NCBI GenBank assembly: GCA_949358305.1
Contig: OX442314.1
Coordinates: forward strand, 30,613,118-30,677,117
Origin: Strigamia acuminata
Lineage: Eukaryota > Arthropoda > Chilopoda > Geophilomorpha > Linotaeniidae
Length of the DNA stretch: 64,000 nucleotides
Direction: 5' to 3'
In this document: piece after piece, positions 1 to 10,052 of the stretch
How positions within the stretch are numbered: position 1 is the stretch's first letter
How the letters are laid out: every line of letters begins with the position of its first letter
Notes under the pieces: generated by a model
The model's input: only the letters and a program-made list of their open reading frames with translations
The model's database searches: none
What the model was told of the DNA's origin: nothing
Made by a program: the position numbers and the translations under genes

Positions 1-141
1 GACAGACAGACAGCCGTTTCATGAGACTTTCTAAACATCAGGTTTAGAAGTCTAAAACAAAGCGGATTTACAGTTGACTAACAATCTGGCATCCATTTTT
101 GTTTAAGTATTTAATTGGTGGCGCTACTGTGCACAAAAAGT

Positions 142-144
<3 letters not shown>

Positions 145-172
<28 letters not shown>
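145..172. repeat. (CA)n microsatellite
   Basis: About 14 CA dinucleotides in the OATP intron just past the exon ending at 215. It produces a false valine/cysteine-rich tail if the exon is read through. Confidence 0.9.
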
Positions 173-214
173 TCATGTCAAGTGAAATAAAAGCCTTTAC
201 AATTAATATCAAAC

Positions 215-2415
215 CTCGAATATTGCTGCCGTATCTCTCCCGTTCGATGCTTTGCGATGGTTTGCTGTAAGACGAAGACAGGGAATCGGATGGTGTATTA
301 TCCGACGGATTGACGGATATGCTACTATCTTCGTAAACGAGCGTCACTTTACGGTAGCTTTTCAGGCGCTTTGGAAACGTAAATACGGGCACGGCAACCA
401 AGAGTAGCAGACAGCCGATGATGAGGAATCCAGCCCACCAGGCCCCGACCCATCGGGGATCGTCCTGACGAATGCTCAAATCGTCCGAATTGACTGTGAG
501 AAAGTCCACGTAAAACGACAGCAAATATCCACCCAAGAGGAAGCCGCAGACAGGTCCGAAGGCCACCATGCTGTATAAAAAACCTTGGGATTTGTAGAAT
601 GGTTTTTAGTATTTACAAGCAGAAGGTGAGTGTCAATTACCGATGTACATAGCTGCGCTTTCCTTTTTGATGTGGTCGTCGATGTAAGTGGTGCCGAGAG
701 TGAAGAGTGGCGAACCACCGGAGCCGATAAGTAACTGAGCGCACATGAAAATCACTACGGCGACAGCGTTGGATGATTCGCCTTTGGGACACCATGGATG
801 ATCTGCAGAGGATTCGACGGCGGAAGCAAGAATGCTGGTGCAGGAGAAGACTTGAATAAATATTTTTGGCTATTTCTTTTTATCTAAAAGGGTCTGTTTT
901 ATTATTTTTAAAATGCATTTTCTACGTTTAGGGGGTTTATTGTATAAAAACTGCACCAAATTGTGTTCTTTTCGTCTTAAATTGCATTTTATCCGTTTTA
1001 AATTGCATTTATCCGTCTTAAGTTGCATTTATCCGTCTTAAATTGCATTTATCCGTCTTAAATTGTATTTTATCCGTCTTAAATTGTATTTTATCCGTCT
1101 TAAATTGCATTTATCCGTTTTAAATTGCATTTTATTCGTTTTAAATTGCATTTTATCCGTCTTAAATTGCATTTTATCTGTCTTAAATTAATTTTATCCG
1201 TCTTAAATTGCATTTTATCCGTCTTAAATTAATTTTATCCGTCTTAAATTGATTTTATTCGTCTTAAATTGCATTTTATCCGTCTTAAATTGCATTTTAT
1301 CCGTCTTAAATTGCATTTTATCCGTCTTAAATTGCATTTTATCCGTCTTAAATTGCATTCTATCAGTCTTAAATTGATTTTATCCGTCTTAAATTGCATT
1401 TTATCCGTCTTAAATTGCATTTTATCCGTCTTAAATTGCATTTTATCCGTCTTAAATTGCATTTTATCCGTCTTAAATTGCATTTTATCCGTCTTAAATT
1501 GCATTTTATCCGTCTTAAATTGCATTTTATCCGTCTTAAATTGCATTCTATCAGTCTTAAATTGATTTTATCCGTCTTAAATTGCATTTTATCCGTCTTA
1601 AATTGCATTTTATCCGTCTTAAATTGCATTTTTCTGATAAGTTTTCCATTTTTCCATCTTAAATTGAATTCTTCTGATAAATTTTTCATTTTTTCGTCTT
1701 AAACTGAATATCCCAAAGCCAAAATAGGACTTTCAAGCACCCAAAACACATTTTTTTAAATCCAATTTTACACCACTTCCATACCTTTTGTCTTTACACA
1801 TATTCTGTTCCGTTAAATTCAGATTGATTGGATCCTGCATTATATATCTCCCGGAAGCAAACTGCGGTATGACAAAGACGAGTGACCCAATCCCCATTAC
1901 AATCGTTCCTACAAGCACCAAATTAACAAAACCAACCAAAAATCACAACCACATCAACCACCGAATCACCTGTTCCTAACCACACCGGAATGTGACGTCG
2001 ACTTCCCAAGTAACTAACAAATATGATCGTTACAAGATTACCAATTTCATACGTACTAGCAATGGCCCCTACTAGACCACTACTGATGTCAAAACGCTTT
2101 TCAATCGTCGTTAAGACACTGTTGAGGTACCCTGAAGCTAACGTCTGTTGGAGAGCAACTAGGAAGCAACACAGGCACACAAAAACCTACGAAATAACGT
2201 CAAAATCAGTTGTTGCGACCATTTTAGGCTTAGAAATTGAATACTTTGATGTTGGCAGCGGGTTGAATGCATTGTGGGCGCAGTCCGCAGAGCCCACAGT
2301 CGTTACGACGCTCTGAACCGGTTGAATTGACAGCTGACGAAGATGCCTAGAACGAAATTCAATCAATTTGGTTTGTAAAACACAATTTGAACAATTTGCA
2401 ACTCACGGTATGCAT
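215..2415 (-). CDS. Oatp: Organic anion transporting polypeptide (OATP/SLCO), 5' part, continues past left edge
   Basis: Sodium-independent organic anion transporter of the plasma membrane (12 membrane segments in the family); only the N-terminal part is here. My exons: 2407-2415 (start ATG), 2245-2346, 1971-2186, 1785-1907, 641-834 and 215-583; all phases agree. Family hallmarks are visible: the N-terminal CGLRPQCIQPAANIK stretch, SGYLNSVLTTIEKRFD followed by the YEIGNLVTIIFVSYLG helix, the GTTYIDDHIKKESAAMYIG segment, and DPRWVGAWWAGFL. Short introns are 57-68 bp, but the fourth (835-1784) is filled by a 21-bp minisatellite. The donor at about 214 implies that the remaining exons lie left of the window. 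The very short first coding exon is supported only by phase and a good donor. The family is certain; the exact subtype is not. Confidence 0.85.
940..1660. repeat. 21-bp minisatellite in OATP intron
   Basis: Roughly 33 copies of a 21-bp unit (consensus ATTTTATCCGTCTTAAATTGC). Because the period is a multiple of three, long stop-free frames appear on both strands; these are not genes. A distinctive variant block (ATTCTATCAG followed by a shortened unit) occurs at about 1353 and again at about 1541, so a block of about 188 bp was duplicated within the array. Confidence 0.9.
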
Positions 2416-2978
2416 CTTATGTAAACTTTAAATATCATCCGCCTAGTTTAATCAGAATAGGTAGAAGTTTGATGTTTGTGATTATTTTTTGCGAGTTTAG
2501 GAATAATTTTCAAACATTTCTTGATAAACAATCGGTAAATTTGTGCATTGTTTTGCACGTGTGTTGTGTGAGACACCTAGTGTCGGTAATTGCAAAAAGC
2601 GAAGTCGGTTCATTTGTTAGGGTTAATAGCAGGTCTGAAACGGTGAAATGGTTCGGGAAAATTTGGTTTGGTTTGAAATCAAACGCCATGTTTTTCCAAA
2701 ATGGTGGAATGTTCTCGCCTGGTGACGAAACGATGCATTTTTCACGTTTTTGAGGTTTGTCTACCGTGCACCTAGTGACGATATTTTGTATTTATATCCA
2801 TTTTTTAAGCCTAAATATTTTGTCTACATTCTCAATTCAGTCCTATTGGTGAAATAGTGCAATTTAATTCAACAAATAAATCAAATAAAAACTTTTAATT
2901 GAATAAAATCAAAAATCCATGGCCCAGAATAAATTTTTATAACAGAAAAAAAAAGAAAAAAAGATTTAAATAAATTAC
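2416..2978. other. Intergenic, upstream of OATP and downstream of IRAG-like gene
   Basis: AT-rich sequence between the OATP start codon and the stop codon of the next minus-strand gene. It should hold the OATP promoter and 5' UTR; no core promoter motif can be assigned. An A-rich tract at 2946-2963 lies just beyond the IRAG-like stop codon. Confidence 0.4.
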
Positions 2979-5900
2979 TTAATTCTCGAACAAAAAACCT
3001 AATCCCAACACATCCCAAAACGACCACGATTCGTCACCCAGTGTCGAAATAAACCGATTTTCTTCATCCATTATCGGACTGCACGTTTTGCACACGATGT
3101 CTTCGCTCGCTGGTGTTGTCTTCATCCAAGCCCACACACGAATAGCAAGTATTGTTAGTAATGCTAAGGTTATAAGGGCTACCCCGATCTGAAGCATCTT
3201 TTCTTTTCTTCGAGCCTAAACAAATAGGAGGTCAATTACGTCCGCGCTTAAACTTGGCGGAATTTCTTACTGCCGCTGCACGACTCATCTCTTCGTCAGT
3301 CATAAGTTGAAGGCAAGTTGGTACGGGAACAACGGGACACTCGGTATTTGTATTTCTAGGCGAAATTGGTATATCTCTACACTGTGTTGAATCTGCAAGA
3401 AAAAATTGTAAATGTGGGAATTTATGGTTATTTATACGCTAGAATAGTGCCACTTTTCCAATTAAAAGGGCCATTTTTCCTGCTAAAAGTGTCATTTTTC
3501 CAACTAAAAATGCCATTTTTCCTGCTAAAAGTGTCATTTTTCCAACTAAAAATGCCATTTTTCCTAATAAAAATGCCATTTTTCAATTAAAAATGCAATT
3601 TTTCCTACTAAAAATGCAATTTTTTCTACTAAAAGTGCCATTTTTCAATTAAAAGTGCCATTTTTTCTACTAAAAGTGCCATTTTCTACATAAATCGCTA
3701 CTTTTTAAAAATGCCATTTTTCTATTAAAAATGCCATTTTTCTATTAAAAATGCCATTTTTCTATTAAAAATGCCATTTTTCTATTAAAAATGCCATTTT
3801 TCTATTAAAAATGCCATTTTCTATTAAAAATGCCATTTTTCTATTAAAAATGCCATTTTTGAATTAAAAGTGTCATTTTTCAATTAAAAGTGCCATTTTT
3901 CAATTAAAAGTTCCATTTTTCAATTAAAAGTTCCATTTTTCAATTAAATGTGCCATTTTTCAATTAAAAGTGCCATTTTTCAATTAAAAGTGCCATTTTT
4001 CAATTAAAAGTGCCATTTTTTTTTACCAAAAATGCCATTTTTCTACCAAAAATGCCATTTTTCCTACCAAAAATGCTATTTTTCCTACCAAAAATGCCAT
4101 TTTTCCTATCAAAAATGCCATTTTTCCTACCAAGAATGCCATTTTTCCTACCAAAAATGCCATTTTTCCTACCAAAAATGCCATTTTTCCTACCAAAAAT
4201 GCCATTTTTCCTACCAAAAATGCCATTTTTCCTACCAAGAATGCCATTTTTCCTACCAAGAATGCCATTTTTCCTACCAAGAATGCCATTTTTCCTACCA
4301 AGAATGCCATTTTTCTACCAAAAATGCCATTTTTCCTACTAAAAATGCTATTTTTCCTACTAAAAATGCCATTTTTCCTACTAAAAATGCCATTTTTCAA
4401 TTAAATGTGCCATTTTTTCTACTAAAAGTGCCGTTTTATACAAAAATCGCTACTTTTTAATCCAAAATACCATTTATTCTTCCAAAATGCCAATCTTCAC
4501 CTAAACATTGCATTTTTTAAAAAAAAAAAAAACCATTCTCCCTCATATTACACTTCTACACCTAACTTCCACTTTCCAACTTTGCCCGCCACCATCATAC
4601 CTCTATTATTCAGCAATTCTCTCACGCAAGGCGACTGATCAAACGCTGGACTCTCGTCACAAGCAAAACACGGCAGCGCATTATCCTCCCTCTCCACCGT
4701 CTGCAAACACGCGTCCTGATGCACTATCGGACAGAAAGCCGACCCCGTTTCACACCCAACTTTAGCACCCTCCTTCACACACTGCGCCGACCCGCACGAA
4801 TACACCATCTCGCACTCCGCCGCACTCTCCGAACACGCCGTCGACGACGCTTTAGCCGCCGCGCACCTCTTCCTACACCTCTGCGTCTTCTTGCACGTCT
4901 CGCCCTCACAACCAACCTTCTGCTTCTTCGCACAACTCCCTTTTTTCCGTCTCTTCGGTTGAGCCAAACACGGCTGACAAACCTCCTCTTTCGCCGGACA
5001 AGAACACCCACCAACGTCCTCGCAAGACGTTTGACTTAAGTCCGGTGTCGCCGTCCCATCCGGCGGCCGACAATGACACACATGCTGCAGCTGCTGATAC
5101 CCTTTGGGCGCGCATTGACAAGACTGGCATTGCATGCACGCATTGTTGCACTGGGTTGGTTGCTGGCATTGAAACGGCTGGCGCGGCACGCAATTACCGC
5201 ACGGGTTGCACGGATTGCACGAGTCGTTCGCTTGGCGGCAGTTGCAGCCGTGCTGGTCGCAGGGGTCGCACGATTGGCGCATTTTGGCGTTCTGCGGCGC
5301 ACATCCGCACGTTTGCAGCGTGGCGGCACATTGGCACGTGTCCGTGGTCGTGCACTGCACGGTTTGACACGCGTCTGCGCAATTTATTTCGCACGGGGCG
5401 CAGTTTGCGTGTGGGTCGCACGGGGCGCAGTTTGCGCGGGCTTCGAGGGGATTGCAATTGGTGGTGCGCGGGGGGCAGAGGTGTTCGTTGGCGATTGGCG
5501 GTTGTCTGACGGCGCATCTGCCGGCTTCGAATCGGCGATGAGCCGGCGGGTGGCTCATTGGTTTCCAGTCTCTGTTTTTGTCGCATTTCGGCTGGTCGCC
5601 GCATGGTGGACATGGTGGGGTTTGATCGGACGGTGGTGCTGGGGGTTGTTGGTCGTCGCACGGAATGTATATGGTTTTTTCTTCGTGGTACAGTGAGTGG
5701 TGCGTCGAATCTTCGCTGGGATTGCGTGGATTTTCTTCCCATGAGCTTTGATTTGAAGATCTGTTGCGAGAAAAATTGGAAGGGAAATAAAAATCTAAAA
5801 ACACATTGCAGGAAATTACGAGGTGTGAATTACGAGGTTTGGATTAAGTTACGTTTGGGTCTCTAGACAATTTTTTTCCAGGTCCCTTGTAGCGTAAATT

Positions 5901-7164
5901 AATTTTTTTAATTAATTATAATTGGATTTTTCGGCCTAAAATTGGATTTTTCGGCCTAAAATTGGATTTTTCGGCCTAAAATTGGATTTTTCGGCCTAAA
6001 ATTAAAAATTGGATTTTTCGGTCTAAAATTAAAAATTGGATTTTTCGGCCTAAAATTAAAAATTGGATTTTTCGGCCTAAAATTAAAAATTGGATTTTTC
6101 GGCCGAAAATTAAAAATTTGATTTTTCGGCCTAAAATTAAAAATTTGATTTTTCGGCCTAAAATTTGATTTTTCGGCCTAAAATTTAAAATTGGATTTTT
6201 TGGCCTTAAATTGGATTTTTCGGCTTAAAATTGGACTTTCCGGCCTAAAATTAGATTTTTTGGCCTAAAATTGGATTTTTCGGTCTAAAATTGAATTTTT
6301 CGACCGAAAACTCCCCCAAAGAAGCCGGTCGGCCCTAGACATTTGTCTTTAGTTTCTATGTTATAATCCGCCCCTAAACATCATAATCACCACACATCAC
6401 CAAAATGATTTCTTATACCTCAATTTGCTGATCTCGCAAAGCGCGTTTACGTGTTGCCCGTGCATACATTCAATACACCGCACCACCTTTTCCAAATCGC
6501 CCAAAAACCGCGACTCGCTGTTGCTGACCCCGTATCTTTCAGCAGCAACCTCCAACACCTTCACCAATGCTCTTAAATTCTGAAGTTCCTTGTACATCCC
6601 CGAATAGGCCTCACTATTTTCCACCTTAACAAAAACAAAATAACAATCGCCAATAAACATCATTTCGAATTCATCACTCGACCGTACCTGTCTCACAGCA
6701 CTGAAAAGGTGGTTGAACGAATCGGCCATATCCTGTTGGGTTTTCTCGAGTATATCTCGTCGAGTAGACAGTTTATCTTGTACCAAACCTCGGTAATAAT
6801 CCGTAGCTTTAGTTGTAACTTCCGTATAAAGCAGATCTTTCTCAAGCTGCGTTAAATTGTCTCCCATCGCTGTAAAAATTCAATTTTTTCCGTTAAAACG
6901 AACGTTTATTTTATCGTTCACAATTCGATATGATTGACCACGTTTTTCATTTTCCCGTCTGTCGCTGATTCTGCTGTTGACTTCATTGGCGTATTTACAA
7001 GTGGAGTGAAACAACTCGTCCAGACACATTGTATCGGCCTCAGTGTCCACTATTGTGCAGAGTTTCCTGGGAGTTGAATGCCGGGGACTCGTGCTGTTGT
7101 TCGCCAGTGGGAAACCGCGATTCAGGCTGAAGTCGGACATGGTGGATGGGCAGTGGCAAGCCAT
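2979..7164 (-). CDS. IRAG/LRMP-like tail-anchored coiled-coil protein with a Cys-rich insert
   Basis: Model: exons about 6940-7164, 6419-6869, 4601-5760, 3271-3392 and 2979-3215; phases agree at every junction (the first donor is weak). Exon 2 is coiled coil, and its end resembles the conserved IRAG1/LRMP coil (SNSESRFLGDLEKVV...IECMHGQHVNAL). The C-terminus carries one membrane segment (about 20 residues, IGVALITLALLTILAI) followed by a short tail with DESWSFWDVLGL, which recalls the conserved lumenal tail of IRAG1 (an ER tail-anchored partner of the IP3 receptor). Between them exon 3 encodes about 385 residues with more than 50 cysteines, often as CxxC or CxC, and no signal peptide. That segment is not something I know from IRAG proteins. 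Introns hold large minisatellites (3440-4440, 5915-6310). The start could be 7164 or 7140. Family assignment is moderate; alternatively the Cys-rich exon belongs to a separate gene. Confidence 0.55.
3440..4440. repeat. 20-21-bp minisatellite in IRAG-like intron
   Basis: About 45 units built on (A/G)AATGCCATTTTTC. Successive blocks are homogenised for different spacers (CTATTA, CAATTA, CCTACCA), showing local spread of variants. Stop-free frames through it are artefacts of the period. Confidence 0.9.
5915..6310. repeat. 20/28-bp minisatellite in IRAG-like intron
   Basis: About 18 units of AAAATTGGATTTTTCGGCCT, some lengthened by an inserted AAAATT. It lies between exons 2 and 3 of the IRAG-like model. 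Confidence 0.9.
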
Positions 7165-7763
7165 CGGATGGGTTTAGGCTTATTCTCTTTGTTTAGTGCT
7201 AAGTTTCATCTCGTTGAGATGTGTGGGATTAAATGGCTCGGGTGGGGGGCGATGCCCGTGAATCAATTGATAACTGCAATTTGAATCTTTCCATTTGGGC
7301 GCAATTTATTTATTTTTTTGATTTTGATTTTTTTTTTGATGGTTTCAAATGTGGGGAAAGGCAGAATCGATCAATTTTTTTTACATGTTGGAAGTGACAA
7401 CAATACAGCGCACGATTGTGACATCGAGTGGTTAAAAAAACAAGCGGATTTTTTGGCATTGTTCAACTCAATTTTTTATTTTTTTTGTGTGTGAAAAATA
7501 CGTTTTGTTTGTTTGTTTTTTGGAGAATTTTGAAGTGTTTCATCAGTGGCGGGGGAAGCTTTCATTACAAGAAACCTGCCTTCCAAAAAAGAGAATTCTG
7601 GTTATTTTTGGGTACCCCCTCGTACATTTTGTTTATATGGTGCAGGAGTTCTCAAACTTTTTGATCAATTTTTAAGAAAGGCGATTTTCCGCGCCCCATT
7701 TCATCATCGGTGCATTAAATTTTTTCAAGACGAACTACGACATGTAGGTTGTTACTACCATAT

Positions 7764-8398
7764 TAGGGTTTCTCAAAATCGGTACTTTTGGAAAAACCGG
7801 TATTTGTCGGTAATAAAGTAAAATAAAATAGCTACAACGTTAAATGTTTTTATTTTAATCGTAATGTTTTAATTTTAATTTTTGTTTATTTTTTTTAAAA
7901 TATTATTTACAACAAGTTGTAGAAGTTTGATGAATATGGGATTGTTTTGTTATCAGGTGTTGAAATTGAGAAGTCTTTTTTTTTAAATTGAAAAATTGAG
8001 TTTATAAGATTTTTTACGTTAAGAAATTTGATAAATTCTCATTTTTATGTTAAAAAAAATCGATATATTTTCATTTTTAAGTTAAAAAATCAATAAATTC
8101 TCATTTTTAAGTTAAAAAATCGATAAATTTTTGTTTTTATATGTAAAAAATCAATTAATTTCTAATTTTTACATATAAAAATCAATAAATTCAAGTTTTA
8201 AGCTAAAAAAATAGATAAATTCAGATTTTTAAGCTAAAAAAATCGATAATTTTGCATTTTTAAAAAAAAAAAAAATCCCATTTAACTAGTGTTATAAAAA
8301 CCGGTACTAATACCGAACTAAAGACGGTATTCGGTATTCGGTATTTTCTTGAAAAATACCGGTTTTTGATACCAGTAAACACCAGTAGAGAAACCCTA
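7764..8398. mobile_element. Possible hAT-like non-autonomous element
   Basis: Terminal inverted repeats TAGGGTTTCTC (7764) and GAGAAACCCTA (to 8398), with matching sub-terminal CCGGTATT-type motifs inside both ends (for example at 7796-7806 and 8361-8372). The TAGGG start fits hAT ends. Flanks taccatat (7756-7763) and tactatat (8402-8409) are nearly an 8-bp duplication but require three extra bases at the right end, so the target duplication is not clean. No coding capacity; the interior holds AT-rich imperfect repeats around 8000-8270. Confidence 0.4.
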
Positions 8399-8680
8399 GT
8401 TTACTATATTTCCATCCTGTAAAATTCATCACTTTGGGGAATTACAATAGCTACAAACCTCCATTTGTGGGAGTTTTGGCTGGTTTTTGCAGGTTTTTGT
8501 AGAATTTTAGTTGTTTTTTTGTAGATTTTGAGAGATTTTGGAGGTTTTTGTGAAGATTTTAGAGGACGTTGATACATTTATTCACTCAAATCCGACCATC
8601 TCAAGTCATTTTATTCGTTTTTTCTAAAAACCAAATTTTCTTTTTAAAAATATAGCCTCGAAATAATTGCAGTCACAAAA

Positions 8681-9294
8681 CTACGAGAACCACAGCCACG
8701 CACAACAAAGTATAACCACAAAAACAACAACTGTCCAGCAGCTTCTGAAAGTGGAAGAATCGTTGCACAAATCGCCTTCACAAAAACACATTTTCACTTT
8801 CTTCGATTCCCAATTCGTCTCCCCGCATCTCTCTTCATTATCACTCGGAGCTTGCGGCAAGCACAGACGTTCAGTACGCCGGATTTTCTCCTCTGAAATA
8901 ACAATTTATCAAATTACAATAAAAATAAAAATATTTCAATCAAATCTATTATATTTACCTGCTCCGTCCACAATTTTACCGCACCAACCGGAAATACAAG
9001 TCAAAACGGTCACACTGGACGAAAGTGAAGTGGTATTGGTGTCGAAAGGGTCGCCACAATCGCCCAACATTCCTCTCGACCGACACTCGAAGCATCGCTT
9101 CAAAGCGTCTGAAACGATATTTTCGTTTTATGCGAGCACCGCCATTACTGTGTTTTCAAGCTGTTCCTTCTTACGCCCTCCTTTGTAACTCATTTCGAGA
9201 CTTTAGAGGTGATAGAAGCAGCAAAAATGTGCTTACCTGTCGATCCAATGAGTAGAAATAGTGGCAAATATAAACTACACGCGATTACATTCAT
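8681..9294 (-). CDS. Ly6/uPAR three-finger protein, predicted GPI-anchored
   Basis: Three exons: 9237-9294 (start ATG), 8959-9108, 8681-8892 (stop at 8681); phases 1/1 agree and give 139 residues, typical for the family. The order is a signal peptide (MNVIACSLYLPLFLLIG), then the mature domain with RCFECRSRGMLGDCGDPFD, a GWCGK motif, LCLPQAPSDNEERCG, and the diagnostic end CFCEGDLCND. A hydrophobic C-terminal tail (TVVVFVVILCCAWLW) fits a GPI-attachment signal. Insect relatives of this type (quiver/sleepless and related Ly6 proteins) act at the cell surface, often on ion channels or septate junctions; which role applies here cannot be read from sequence. It is encoded opposite a spurious long plus-strand frame. 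Confidence 0.85.
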
Positions 9295-9649
9295 TTCTAA
9301 TCAAATGCGGTTTGATTTGGTTGCTTTTAAACCGCGACTTAGGAACTCTTGTACACTCGGACCCGGGAGTTGTTATTAAGTCCAAAGTGACCCGGATTAG
9401 CCTCGGGACAAAATCTGGAGTTTGTAGGTCGCGATGTTTAATTGTCATGAGTGCTGCTTTCTTATTTGCAAGTAAGAAGCAAATACAAAATTTCTTTTTA
9501 AAAAAAAATCTGAAATTTGACTAAAGAATAATGGGCGAAATTAAAATATTTTCGCCATTTTAATTGCACAACATTCACTGCCCATCACACAACCCTTCAA
9601 CCAATCCTAAAGGGTCCCCTAGTACTGTACAAAATGCATATTTTCGTGG
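9295..9649. other. Intergenic, no feature seen
   Basis: Upstream of the Ly6 gene. No exon, RNA gene or repeat recognised apart from the hairpin that starts at 9650; presumably holds the Ly6 promoter. Confidence 0.3.
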
Positions 9650-9846
9650 AAAAATGCATTTTCAGACCAAAAAAATCTATTTTCAGATTTAAAAATCTGC
9701 ATTTTTGGACAAAAAGATGCATATTTTCGTCGAAAAATGCATATTTTCGTCGAAAAATGCATCTTTTCGTCGAAAATGCATCTTTTTGTCCAAAAATGCA
9801 GATTTTTAAATCTGAAAATAGATTTTTTTGGTCTGAAAATGCATTT
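9650..9846. repeat. Long near-perfect inverted repeat (hairpin)
   Basis: Arms of about 71 bp (9650-9722 and about 9776-9846) that I read as perfectly complementary, separated by about 54 bp that is itself made of ATGCATATTTTCGTCGAAAA repeats with local dyad symmetry. No terminal transposon features or target duplication identified. Lies between the Ly6 start and the NEK9 3' end. Confidence 0.8.
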
Positions 9847-10052
9847 TTTTTAAATTTAAACGTGTGAAAAGGGTTGCAAAAAGGGTCCACATACCAGAAA
9901 TCTGGCCCCTTTGCCCACCCCTGTTGGTTACCCTTCCTATCCACTCTTTAACATATCATTACTACTTCACAAATTTTCAAAATACGACTGCTTTTATTGT
10001 CGACTTTGACCGATATGCAAATTTTGAAGTATCGCCAATACCGATTATCGCT

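Noticed and set aside
1244-1702. Several 60-106-codon frames on both strands
   Set aside because: They run through the 21-bp array; the period is a multiple of three, so stop-free frames are automatic.
4010-4460. Frames of 110-142 codons such as repeating MPFFLPK
   Set aside because: Minisatellite artefact within the IRAG-like intron.
4719-5696. Plus-strand and other-frame ORFs opposite the Cys-rich exon
   Set aside because: Shadows of the GC-rich minus-strand exon; Arg-rich composition is typical of antisense reading.
8667-9188. 173-codon plus-strand frame
   Set aside because: Antisense to the Ly6 exons, which have signal peptide, splice sites and Cys pattern.
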